Source: Crocinitomicaceae bacterium (GTDB lineage: Bacteria; Bacteroidota; Bacteroidia; Flavobacteriales_D; Crocinitomicaceae). Taken from it: 36,719 bases of DNA. Below, in pieces: positions 1 to 7,833 of the stretch. The position numbers were made by a program, and so were the translations under genes. The stretch spans positions 1-36,719 of the forward strand of contig JALRKF010000031.1 of assembly GCA_023254905.1 (NCBI GenBank). Direction: 5' to 3'. A model generated the notes under the pieces. It ran no database searches and was not told the origin of the DNA. It saw only the letters and a list, made by a program, of their open reading frames with translations. Positions within the stretch are counted from its first letter, which is position 1; each line of letters starts with the position of its first letter.

Positions 1-280
<280 letters not shown>

Positions 281-360
281 ATAAAACGTTTAGTTTTTAA
301 TTGTCGGGCTCATTAATGTGTTATAATTTCAAAAATTACGCTGTTTCCTTATTCTCAATA

Positions 361-372
361 CTTCAAAGAACT
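361..372 (-). promoter_or_regulatory. Putative boxA-like antitermination element in the rRNA leader
   Basis: On the RNA strand the leader contains AGTTCTTTGAAG about 80 nt before the mature 16S 5' end. It resembles the boxA element (E. coli TGCTCTTTAACA) that recruits NusB/S10 for rRNA antitermination. It is followed by AATAAGGAAACAGCG, a run I associate with Bacteroidota rRNA leaders. The assignment rests on motif similarity and position only. Confidence 0.4.
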
Positions 373-452
373 TTTATGATCTATTAAAACAAACCAATGT
401 CTTAACAGCTTTTCCTTATTTCAAAACCCAAATCTCGTTCGTTTTGGGTGGG

Positions 453-482
453 CAAAGGTATGTATCTTTTTTTTACTCGCAA
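453..482 (-). promoter_or_regulatory. rRNA promoter P1 (Bacteroidota -33/-7 type)
   Basis: On the minus strand there is TTG (482-480), a 19-nt spacer, then TACCTTTG (460-453). This fits the Bacteroidota primary sigma consensus TTG-N19-21-TAnnTTTG. The predicted start is near 446-449, giving a leader of about 167 nt before the 16S 5' end. Position, orientation and exact box match all support it. Confidence 0.75.
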
Positions 483-568
483 GACCTTTTACATTTTTTT
501 TCTAAAAAAGTTCGTAAACATCCAACAAGCCATTTCTATATATCCTTCTTTACGTTAAAAGCGGGCAG

Positions 569-598
569 CAAAGATAAATACTATCTGTTTAATCACAA
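569..598 (-). promoter_or_regulatory. rRNA promoter P2 (upstream tandem promoter)
   Basis: A second match on the minus strand has TTG (598-596), a 19-nt spacer and TATCTTTG (576-569), 116 bp upstream of P1 with the same spacing. Two promoters in tandem are common for rRNA operons. Transcripts from P2 would include the P1 region and the inverted repeat at 426-449. Confidence 0.7.
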
Positions 599-768
599 TA
601 CTTTTCAACAATATATTTTTGAAAAACTGAATTCTATTTGTACTATTTGAAGATAAGCTAGAAATGCATGTATGCAACTCCATTTTTTAGCAATTCAACT
701 TGTGTAAAACTGATTTCATGTTGTCTCGCTGTATTTCAATGAAGTATTTAAGTAGCCTTCTTCATGTA

Positions 769-1812
769 CTATAATTCACGAGCTATTTTGACTCTCGGAT
801 TCATTACTTTGAAAAACAATGGTGGCACAAAAGCCATAAGCATCATACCTGGATATCCAGTCGGCATGCAAGGAGAGTCTTCTCTCGACTCAAGTATCTG
901 ATAAGGTCGATCAGCTTTGAAGTGGTGATCCGAATGTCGACTTAATTCGAATAATATTGCTCTTCCTAAAACATGATCCGAATTCCAGGAATGTTTTCTT
1001 CTCACGCGCTCATACTTTCCTTTGTTATTCTTTACCCTTATCAACCCGTAGTGTTCTATATAATTCACCGTCTCCAAAAGAATGATTCCAATAAACGCAG
1101 CTAGAAAAAAATACGTTAGCCCAACCCAATCAAACTGAATATAAATCAATACGAGAAAAAACAGATGGGAAAGGGAGTATTGAACCATCTTATTTTTCAG
1201 AGACAAGGCTCCCTTTTTCATTATTTTCATTCTATTTATTTCAATCTGCCACGCTTGGAAATAACTTCCTAGCTGAGATCGGAACCAGAAAAAATACAGT
1301 GGCTCACTCATGCGGGCGGTTGCAGGATCTTTTGGTGTTCCAACATTGTTATGATGACCTCTATTATGATAAGGCACGAAATGATTTTCCAAAGATGTCA
1401 ACATTAGTAAATCACCAAAAAGATTTTCAAATTTATTCAAACGGTGGCCTAGCTCATGTCCCACATTTATGCCAATAACTCCGCACATCAGTCCCATTCC
1501 GATAATCCTCCCCACTTTCGTTACAGCACTCACATGATCCCCAACAATGGATAAAAACCAGAACAGAAATCCAAACTGCAACGGGACCATCAGATATAGT
1601 AGAATGTCATAATAGATATCCTTCATTGCTTTGTCTCTATCCTCACCTTCCTTGTTGGAGTAATCTGGTGCAAGAAACAATTCGAAGATTGGAACAAGAA
1701 AAAAGAAAACCAACACTGGGGTATAGGCTAATACTCCTACATTCAAAAATGCTACTGCTACCGAGACTGGTAACGTAAATATTCCAAGGTATTTAATCTT
1801 ATCTATTGTCAT
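769..1812 (-). CDS. alkB: Alkane 1-monooxygenase, AlkB family membrane di-iron enzyme
   Basis: This is a non-heme di-iron integral membrane hydroxylase expected to oxidise the terminal methyl of medium-chain alkanes, taking electrons from rubredoxin. The AlkB histidine motifs are visible, numbered from the ATG at 1812 (347 aa): HELGHR at 119-124, HNRGHH at 149-154, the AlkB-specific NYIEHYGL at 250-257, and RHSDHH at 292-297. Several hydrophobic helices lie before the first motif and between motifs 2 and 3. Canonical motif 2 is EHNRGHH; here the Glu is Tyr. A TTG 9 nt upstream could extend the protein by three residues, but I prefer the ATG. No rubredoxin or rubredoxin reductase gene is nearby. 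The gene diverges from the sigma factor gene with only 60 bp between start codons. Related xylene and fatty-acid hydroxylases share the fold, but the HYG motif favours AlkB. Confidence 0.9.
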   Translation of the reverse strand: MTIDKIKYLGIFTLPVSVAVAFLNVGVLAYTPVLVFFFLVPIFELFLAPDYSNKEGEDRDKAMKDIYYDILLYLMVPLQFGFLFWFLSIVGDHVSAVTKVGRIIGMGLMCGVIGINVGHELGHRLNKFENLFGDLLMLTSLENHFVPYHNRGHHNNVGTPKDPATARMSEPLYFFWFRSQLGSYFQAWQIEINRMKIMKKGALSLKNKMVQYSLSHLFFLVLIYIQFDWVGLTYFFLAAFIGIILLETVNYIEHYGLIRVKNNKGKYERVRRKHSWNSDHVLGRAILFELSRHSDHHFKADRPYQILESREDSPCMPTGYPGMMLMAFVPPLFFKVMNPRVKIAREL

Positions 1813-1818
1813 TGTATA

Positions 1819-1848
1819 CAAATTTAATCAACCAATTATGGATTTCAA
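1819..1848 (-). promoter_or_regulatory. Promoter of alkB, ending almost at the start codon
   Basis: On the minus strand there is TTG (1848-1846), a 19-nt spacer and TAAATTTG (1826-1819). The last base of the -7 box is only 6 nt before the ATG at 1812, so the predicted transcript start falls at or within a few nt of the start codon. If real, the mRNA is leaderless or nearly so. Confidence 0.55.
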
Positions 1849-1872
1849 TAATAATTCGCATCTTACTTTTTA

Positions 1873-2439
1873 ATGGCTTTCTTCCAACGAAAAAAATATA
1901 AACAATTAACCGATGCCGAACTTGTCAATTTGTTGCGTGAAAACAATAATATTCAGCGCGATATCATTGGAGAACTGTATGAACGATACGGCCACTTGGT
2001 AATGGGGACGAGTATGAAATATTTGAAAAACGTGATGGATGCTGAAGACATTACAATGAATATCTTCGAAACACTCGAAAATAAAATTAAAGCACATGAA
2101 ATAAAATATTTCAAATCCTGGCTTTACATGGTTACTAAGAACAGTTGCCTTATGGTTCTCCGAAAAAAAGATGTCTCAACAATTGAACTGAATGGAAATG
2201 AAATATTCGAGGAGGAGGATTCTGAAATTGTTAAAAGAGAGGTATTGCTGGAAGCTCTTGAGCGAGTGATTGAAGATCTTAAGGAGCCACAGCAAACATG
2301 CATTAAGCTTTTCTATTTGGATCAACTTTCCTATCAGGAAATTTCAGAGAAGTTGAACATCGAACTGAAGAAAGTGAAAAGTTCCATTCAAAACGGAAAA
2401 AGAAATATAATGCTACGAATTAAAGGACATGACGAATAA
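1873..2439 (+). CDS. RNA polymerase sigma factor, sigma-70 family (ECF-like)
   Basis: The protein has 188 residues, normal for an ECF sigma factor. Region 2 spans roughly residues 15-95, with the core-binding and -10 recognition pattern around MKYLKNVMDAEDITMNIF and FKSWLYMVTKNSCL. Region 4 spans roughly 120-185 and carries the helix-turn-helix QLSYQEISEKLNIELKKVKS. The ATG at 1873 is the first in frame. The last 11 nt overlap the next gene, which encodes a single-pass membrane protein. That arrangement is typical of a sigma factor translationally coupled to its membrane partner. It should direct RNA polymerase to a small regulon, possibly including the downstream peptidase; this target is inferred from position only. 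Confidence 0.9.
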   Translation: MAFFQRKKYKQLTDAELVNLLRENNNIQRDIIGELYERYGHLVMGTSMKYLKNVMDAEDITMNIFETLENKIKAHEIKYFKSWLYMVTKNSCLMVLRKKDVSTIELNGNEIFEEEDSEIVKREVLLEALERVIEDLKEPQQTCIKLFYLDQLSYQEISEKLNIELKKVKSSIQNGKRNIMLRIKGHDE

Positions 2440-3529
2440 AAAGAACATATCGAACGAGGCAGGTTTGCGAAGAAAAGATATAGAGCTTTATGTTAATACA
2501 TCTGATCAGAGTAAAAAGCATGCTATTGAAATGAGATCGAACGAATCTGCATTTGAGCAAGATGCCCTTGACGGCTGGGAGGCAATTGGATATAATACCG
2601 ACGCGATGCGACGACTAGACAAACGATTTAAACCAATTGGATTTAACTTCCTAACGATCGGAATAGTTTCAATGACTATGATCCTTATTGTAACTGCATT
2701 ATATTTCTGGAGAGGCAGTCAAATAGAACCGAATAAAACTATCTCCACTGCGGAACAAACTGATCTGACGAGCCCTTCCAAAAATATCAATGTCACATTA
2801 GATGAGGAAGATGTTGTCTTGGATAAAGCTATTGAATTAATGACCGAGGCTGAAAAACCGGAACAGATCAAAGTTCAGATAATACGGTCAGAACAAAAAA
2901 GTATTGACTCTTTTCAGCTTGCCAAGTTTGAAATTGATTCAATACATAAACTTGAGTTAATCCCAACTAGTGAAGTGGATAAGACTAAAATGTCCGTATT
3001 GATAAAAAGTAAGTTGTTTGGAAAAGAAATTTATTTAAACAATCTAAAGTTACTGGACTATCGCGCATATCGCTCAAGGCCAGAGATTAAAACTAAACAA
3101 CTAGTGCTTAGCGGAACTTCTGCTGATAAAGAATCATCCGTGCACGAAGGACATACTTCCGAATGGCGAGATGTTGAAATTCCTTACATCGATTATATCG
3201 ATAAAACAATACGTTTATTTAGTAGAAATAACTTCAAGAAGGCATTAGACAGATGTGAAACGATCATTAAGGCTTATCCGGACGATGTTAATGCATTGTT
3301 CTATGGCGGTATCTGTCTGTATAATTTGAAAGAATATTCTAAGGCTATTGAATACTTCAGTCGTTTAATTGATGTAGACTTTTCCAATTTCGATCAGGAG
3401 GCCAATTGGCTGATCGCAAATTGCTTTGAACAAACTGGATTAGAAGAAAAAGCGAAAAAAAAATACACTCAAATTCTTCGGGCTGGTGGATTTTATGCCA
3501 ATCAAGCGGAGAGAAAACTAAAAAAATAG
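2429..3529 (+). CDS. Single-pass membrane protein with anti-sigma-like N-terminus and TPR C-terminus
   Basis: The 366-residue protein has three parts. Residues 1-68 are cytoplasmic and include FEQDALDGW (42-50), resembling the dALeGw motif found near the N-terminus of many Bacteroidota anti-sigma and TPR membrane proteins. Residues 70-94 form one transmembrane helix (IGFNFLTIGIVSMTMILIV). The rest is extracytoplasmic: a low-complexity linker, then at least two or three TPR-like helical hairpins at about 255-362, such as NNFKKALDRCETIIKAYPDD. No zinc-finger anti-sigma motif (HxxxCxxC) is present. The ATG lies inside the sigma factor gene with an 11-nt overlap, so coupled translation is likely. 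I infer that it holds or senses for the upstream sigma factor, with the TPR part binding an envelope partner. It could also be an unrelated structural TPR protein. Confidence 0.7.
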   Translation: MTNKKNISNEAGLRRKDIELYVNTSDQSKKHAIEMRSNESAFEQDALDGWEAIGYNTDAMRRLDKRFKPIGFNFLTIGIVSMTMILIVTALYFWRGSQIEPNKTISTAEQTDLTSPSKNINVTLDEEDVVLDKAIELMTEAEKPEQIKVQIIRSEQKSIDSFQLAKFEIDSIHKLELIPTSEVDKTKMSVLIKSKLFGKEIYLNNLKLLDYRAYRSRPEIKTKQLVLSGTSADKESSVHEGHTSEWRDVEIPYIDYIDKTIRLFSRNNFKKALDRCETIIKAYPDDVNALFYGGICLYNLKEYSKAIEYFSRLIDVDFSNFDQEANWLIANCFEQTGLEEKAKKKYTQILRAGGFYANQAERKLKK

Positions 3530-3572
3530 TCGATATCTGTAAGCCTTAGATGATTTTTTACGTTATTCAAAC

Positions 3573-5045
3573 ATGGAGATATTGAGTCTGATTCGCTGCA
3601 CTTTTCTTTTTACCATAATTTTCCTTTTGTCTGCTTCTAAATCAGTAAGTCCGATTGAACGACAGAAAGAAGATTTTCAAGTTTTCAAAGAAGTATTGCT
3701 TAAGAAGGAAGGTACACTTGACCTGCACACAGATTTAAATGTCTTGAGGCAGTCTTTGGATAAATTAGAAAAAGATATGCTTGAGGAAAAAAGCTTGATC
3801 GAACAATATAAACTTTACAGTAGACTACTATCACTGATCAATTGTGGTCATACACAAATACATCCCAATAGGCCTGTCTTAAAAGAATGGCTCGCACAAC
3901 GAAATTCTTTGCCGATTGACTATTATTTAATTGGAAAACGGCTCGTTGTAAATAGACTTTTGAAAGATGATGATCGATATATTATGGATGGCAGATCCAA
4001 CAACGCGAGAAAACGTATAATACCAACAAGTTCTGAAATCATTTCAATTGATAATATGTCAGTACCGGAAATGATGGAAGGAATAAGTAAATATTTATCG
4101 TCTGATGAGGGAGCTATTGACTTTAAGTATTATCAGGCTTCATATGCGTTTGATTTTTATCGACACCTTGCTTTCCCGTTTTCCAAAGATTCAATCCACG
4201 TGAAATATGTATATAAGAATGATACATCAGATATTTACCTGGAAACTGGTGCAGCACCCGTTAACACTATGAACAAGCGAATTGCGGCAACCGTGGCCGC
4301 CTTCAATGCAGGACAGAAAGACCAGGGTAAGTTTCGCATCCTAAATGGTAAATATGGCTATTTTCGATTTACTTCTTTTCAATCTTCTTCCGGAAAATCA
4401 TATGAGAAGTTTTTAGAACAATCGTTCAAGATTCTCAATCAACGTAACATAGGAAAACTAATAATTGATTTGAGAGGGAACACTGGCGGCTCCATGCAAT
4501 ATTCGCTGATGCGTTACTTTATTGGCGAGGATAAACTTCTTGGAAGATATGTTGTGGAAAAACCGAAGCACAGATTTGAAAATAAATACCTCAAAAAATT
4601 TAGTGTTGATTATTTCCAACACAAAAGACTGAGTGCTCAACAACGTCGAGAGATTAGAAGAAATAAATTTGATAATGGACGAGTTTATACAGACGAAATT
4701 GATAATAACCTGATTTATCAAGGTGAAATAATCGTCATCACAGATGAAGGTACATTTTCCTCTGCAGCAATACTTGCATGTCACTTGAAAACAATGTGTG
4801 GTGCAAAAATACTTGGGGCAACACCCGGAGGTAGTTTTTATGCCGGTAATGCTGGTTCTATTCAATTGGGTCTGCCGAATTCCAAACTACATGTATTTAT
4901 TAACCCGAATACTTTCTATTCCCATCTTGCCACCCCTTTGGATCCTCTTAAGATTAAGCGACCTGATATTGAAATTGACAAATTAATTATCGATAAAGGG
5001 CGCAGAGATAAATTCTTTAAGTCAGAGGCAATCAAGGCATTTTAG
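3573..5045 (+). CDS. S41 family (C-terminal processing/tricorn-like) secreted peptidase
   Basis: The 490-residue protein starts with a signal peptide (about residues 1-25, IRCTFLFTIIFLLSAS). An N-terminal helical region contains SLINCGHTQIHPN, a segment common in Bacteroidota S41 proteins. The catalytic domain has a strand-turn segment KLIIDLRGNTGGS (about 296-308) and the nucleophile motif DEGTFSSAA (Ser near 396). In processing proteases such as CtpA a lysine follows about 25 residues after the serine; here that place reads ATPGGS, as in tricorn/IRBP-like members, so the catalytic set is probably not Ser-Lys. There is no clear PDZ domain. The gene lies 43 nt after the TPR membrane protein and may share its transcript. 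Its stop overlaps that of the convergent dehydrogenase gene by 4 nt. The substrate is unknown. Confidence 0.82.
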   Translation: MEILSLIRCTFLFTIIFLLSASKSVSPIERQKEDFQVFKEVLLKKEGTLDLHTDLNVLRQSLDKLEKDMLEEKSLIEQYKLYSRLLSLINCGHTQIHPNRPVLKEWLAQRNSLPIDYYLIGKRLVVNRLLKDDDRYIMDGRSNNARKRIIPTSSEIISIDNMSVPEMMEGISKYLSSDEGAIDFKYYQASYAFDFYRHLAFPFSKDSIHVKYVYKNDTSDIYLETGAAPVNTMNKRIAATVAAFNAGQKDQGKFRILNGKYGYFRFTSFQSSSGKSYEKFLEQSFKILNQRNIGKLIIDLRGNTGGSMQYSLMRYFIGEDKLLGRYVVEKPKHRFENKYLKKFSVDYFQHKRLSAQQRREIRRNKFDNGRVYTDEIDNNLIYQGEIIVITDEGTFSSAAILACHLKTMCGAKILGATPGGSFYAGNAGSIQLGLPNSKLHVFINPNTFYSHLATPLDPLKIKRPDIEIDKLIIDKGRRDKFFKSEAIKAF

Positions 5046-6199
5046 GCGAAGAAGGTTTGATTATCTCTTACCATTCTGCGTAGTAATGGACTTGGTCTAT
5101 ATCTATCCTCGCCATATTCGTTGAACATATCTTCTAATTTTGTGAGGACATTATCCAATCCAATCTCATCAGCCCAGTTCAACAATCCTTTTGGGTAATT
5201 AACCCCATTAGTCATTGCAAGGTCAACGTCTTCTTTTGAAGCAATATTCAAGAATACGGCGTCAACTGCTTCATTAATTAGCATTACTAATATTCTATCC
5301 AAAATATATTCTCCAAGACGTCGTTCTTTATTCGGCTCAATTCTCACAGCTCCTTCCGTATAGTCAAAGTATCCTCTTCCGGATTTTCTACCAAGATAGC
5401 CCGCTTCAGCGTGCCTTTTCTGTGTGAACGAAGGCCTATATCTTGAATCGTAATAAAATGCCGTAAATACTGACTCCGTGACGGCATAGTTTACATCATT
5501 TCCTATGTAATCCATCAAGGTGAAAGGTCCCATTCTGAACCCACCAAGTTCGGTCATTGCCCAATCAATAGTTGCAAAATCGGCTATTCCTTCTTCGTAA
5601 ATACGTAATGCCTCGCCGTAAAAAGGACGAGCCACTCGATTCACGATAAATCCCGGAGTATCCTTGCACAATACTGTCACTTTACCCCAGCTATCGATTA
5701 GGTCTTTTGCTTTTTTCAATGTTGAATCGCTTGTTTGAACTGCAGGAATTATCTCCACTAATGGCATTAATGGTGCAGGGTTAAAGAAGTGTATTCCGAT
5801 AATTTTCGAAGGCTCTTCTAATGCAGCCCCTATAGAAGCTATTGACAGCGATGAAGTATTCGAGGCTAGGATCACTCCTTTTTTACAAAGTTGTTCAAGT
5901 TTCGCAAAAACATCGCATTTGATGTTAAGGTTTTCAATAATGGCTTCGATCACAATATCACAGTCAGCTAAATCCTGGATATCGCAGCCGTAAGCAATTC
6001 TTCCGATCGCAGCTGACTTCTGCTCATCTGTTATCCTTCCCTTTTCAACAAGTCTTGAAAGAATCTTCACTAGTTTATCTTCTGAGCTATGTAAAATTTG
6101 CTCGTTAAGATCAACCAATGTAACATTGTGTCCGTTTTGCGCAGCTAGCTGTACAATTCCAGAACCCATTGTTCCTGCTCCTAAAACTCCAACCTTCAT
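5042..6199 (-). CDS. paaH: 3-hydroxyacyl-CoA dehydrogenase, PaaH/3-hydroxybutyryl-CoA dehydrogenase type
   Basis: This enzyme performs NAD-dependent oxidation of a 3-hydroxyacyl-CoA to 3-oxoacyl-CoA. The Rossmann glycine motif GAGTMGSGI lies at residues 7-15. The domain core shows ASNTSSLSI and the catalytic-histidine segment IGIHFFNPAPLMPLVEII, with DTPGFIVNRV marking the start of the C-terminal helical domain. At 385 residues it is longer than the usual form of about 282 residues; the extra 100 form a second 3HCDH C-terminal-like repeat (RILVMLINEAVDAVF and ALTNGVNYPKG-like sequence). It lies 41 nt downstream of the PaaG-like gene on the same strand, so the two are likely co-transcribed. 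That pairing suggests a role in the late, beta-oxidation-like steps of phenylacetate breakdown. The paaABCDE and paaZ genes are absent here, so general fatty-acid oxidation is an alternative. Confidence 0.87.
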   Translation of the reverse strand: MKVGVLGAGTMGSGIVQLAAQNGHNVTLVDLNEQILHSSEDKLVKILSRLVEKGRITDEQKSAAIGRIAYGCDIQDLADCDIVIEAIIENLNIKCDVFAKLEQLCKKGVILASNTSSLSIASIGAALEEPSKIIGIHFFNPAPLMPLVEIIPAVQTSDSTLKKAKDLIDSWGKVTVLCKDTPGFIVNRVARPFYGEALRIYEEGIADFATIDWAMTELGGFRMGPFTLMDYIGNDVNYAVTESVFTAFYYDSRYRPSFTQKRHAEAGYLGRKSGRGYFDYTEGAVRIEPNKERRLGEYILDRILVMLINEAVDAVFLNIASKEDVDLAMTNGVNYPKGLLNWADEIGLDNVLTKLEDMFNEYGEDRYRPSPLLRRMVRDNQTFFA

Positions 6200-6240
6200 A
6201 ATTCTGTCTTTCTATTTTTTCAATTGATCAAATGCTCGGC

Positions 6241-7014
6241 TCATTCTCCCTTAAAAATCGGTTTTCTTTTCTCAAGAAATGCATTGACCCCTTCTTTGAA
6301 ATCATATGTTGCCCCAGCTTCAGTCTGCAATTTTTCCTCGATATCCAATTGGGTTGAAAGGTCATTCCATATTCCGGCATTCACAGCCTTCTTCGTTAAA
6401 CCTAAACCACGGGTTGGCATTTGAGCAATTTTGGTTGCAAAACCGTTGACAAAATCAACAAAGTCTTCATCGTCCACAGACTTGTAGATCATATTCATTG
6501 CCTCCGCATCGTCAGCCATTACTTTATCACCTGTCATCATGAGTGCCAATGCTTTTTGCATACCGACTAATCTGGGCAAGATGTAAGTTCCACCTGAATC
6601 AGGTATCAATCCGATCTTTGAAAATGCCTGAATGAAACTAGCGCTCCTTTTTGCAATCACAATGTCGCAGGCTAGAGCGATATTTGCTCCTGCACCTGCA
6701 GCAACACCATTTACCGCGGCAATTACTGGTTTTTCAATATTTCTTAATCTTAAAATAATGGGATTATAATGCTCTTTCACAATGGATTGTAGTTCTGGTC
6801 CATCCGGATTAGTGGCTTCAGCAAGATCCTGGCCAGCACAGAATGCTTTCCCCTCACCAATAAGCACGATAGCCCTGATCGTATTATCTTTTTTGCAATC
6901 ATCAAGTGCAACCTGAAGATCAAGTGCCATCTTTCTATTGAATGAATTGAATACCGCTGGACGGTTCATTTTCAATTCACACACTCCGTTATTTATCGTC
7001 TTGATTAATTCCAT
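6241..7014 (-). CDS. paaG: Enoyl-CoA hydratase/isomerase, PaaG-like
   Basis: This crotonase-superfamily protein has 257 residues from the ATG at 7014. The oxyanion-hole segments are AFCAGQDLAEA and AVNGVAAGAGANIALACDI. The stretch SASFIQAFSKIGLIPDSGG followed by LPRLVG matches PaaG (ring-1,2-epoxyphenylacetyl-CoA isomerase) more closely than ordinary enoyl-CoA hydratases. PaaG converts the ring epoxide of phenylacetyl-CoA to an oxepin before ring opening. A GTG 18 nt upstream (7032) would add six residues, but MELIKTINNGVCELKMNRP matches the usual PaaG N-terminus. The gene heads a two-gene unit with the PaaH-like dehydrogenase and diverges from rluF. No clear -33/-7 promoter was seen upstream. 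Confidence 0.85.
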   Translation of the reverse strand: MELIKTINNGVCELKMNRPAVFNSFNRKMALDLQVALDDCKKDNTIRAIVLIGEGKAFCAGQDLAEATNPDGPELQSIVKEHYNPIILRLRNIEKPVIAAVNGVAAGAGANIALACDIVIAKRSASFIQAFSKIGLIPDSGGTYILPRLVGMQKALALMMTGDKVMADDAEAMNMIYKSVDDEDFVDFVNGFATKIAQMPTRGLGLTKKAVNAGIWNDLSTQLDIEEKLQTEAGATYDFKEGVNAFLEKRKPIFKGE

Positions 7015-7104
7015 CGAAATTGCAGTTTTCACGAATATACTTAGAAATTAATTCAAGCCGAAGCCCACAAGAGAAAAGGTAATAAATACGTAATTTTATG
7101 CGGT

Positions 7105-7833
7105 ATGCAGCAAAAAGGAACACGTGTCAACAAATACCTGAGCGAAGCAGGCTACTGCTCACGACGTGGTGCAGACAAGTTGATTGAGCAAGGCCGTGTG
7201 CGTGTAAACGGAGCAAGGGCAGAGCTTGGAACACGCGTATCTGAAGGAGACAAGGTTGAGGTAAATGGAAAGGAGATCAATCAACAAGAAGAGAAGTTTG
7301 TATATCTCGCTCTGAATAAGCCAGTTGGAATTGTCTGTACAACTGACACGAGGGTCGAGAAGGATAATATTATTGACTTCTTGAATTATCCGAAACGGAT
7401 TTTCCCCATTGGAAGGCTCGATAAACCAAGTGAAGGGCTCATACTACTTACAAGTGATGGGGATATTGTAAATAAGATCCTTCGAGCGCGCAATCATCAT
7501 GAGAAGGAATACATCGTAACTGTTAACAAACCGATGGACAAAAAGTTCATTAAGGATATGTCAAATGGTGTGCCTATTCTAGATACGGTAACACGAAAGT
7601 GTATCGTAGAAAAGATAGACAATTTAACATTCCGTATAATTCTTACACAAGGATTAAATAGACAAATACGAAGAATGTGCGAATATTTAGGTTACCGTGT
7701 GCGTACCTTAAAACGTATTCGAATTATGAATATCAAGCTGGATGTCCCTGTTGGGAAATGGAGACATCTCACAGACGATGAATTGGGAACGCTCAATGCA
7801 TTAATTTCCGATTCTTCAAAAACACATGATTAA
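7105..7833 (+). CDS. rluF: 23S rRNA pseudouridine(2604) synthase RluF
   Basis: The protein has an N-terminal S4 RNA-binding domain (about residues 6-55, [19 protein letters not shown]) and an RsuA/RluB/E/F-type catalytic domain. The catalytic aspartate is D106 in [13 protein letters not shown]. The segments [40 protein letters not shown] and [11 protein letters not shown] closely match the RluF subgroup rather than RluB or RsuA. It isomerises a uridine near position 2604 of 23S rRNA. At 242 residues it is shorter than E. coli RluF, lacking the C-terminal tail. The stop codon shares a TTAA palindrome with the stop of the convergent WYL gene. Confidence 0.9.
   Translation: MQQKGTRVNKYLSEAGYCSRRGADKLIEQGRVRVNGARAELGTRVSEGDKVEVNGKEINQQEEKFVYLALNKPVGIVCTTDTRVEKDNIIDFLNYPKRIFPIGRLDKPSEGLILLTSDGDIVNKILRARNHHEKEYIVTVNKPMDKKFIKDMSNGVPILDTVTRKCIVEKIDNLTFRIILTQGLNRQIRRMCEYLGYRVRTLKRIRIMNIKLDVPVGKWRHLTDDELGTLNALISDSSKTHD

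Larger units (their letters stand above)
281..768. other. 488-bp region between alkB and 16S: rRNA leader and promoters, no credible gene
   Basis: The region holds the 16S leader (281 to about 447) and two tandem promoters. It also has a short inverted repeat at 426-432/443-449 (ACCCAAA/TTTGGGT arms, 10-nt loop), which on the RNA strand is followed by TTTT near the start of the P1 transcript. An open frame at 444-650 on the plus strand overlaps both promoters and has no recognisable protein features. No tRNA was seen. From about 600 to 768, downstream of alkB, I see AT-rich sequence and no convincing terminator. Confidence 0.6.

Noticed and set aside
444-650. 68-residue open frame on the plus strand
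   Set aside because: It covers both rRNA promoters, has no recognisable domain or signal and an ordinary AT-rich composition.
721-768. Terminator for alkB
   Set aside because: Only a weak, interrupted GAAG/CTTC pairing without a T tract is visible after the stop.
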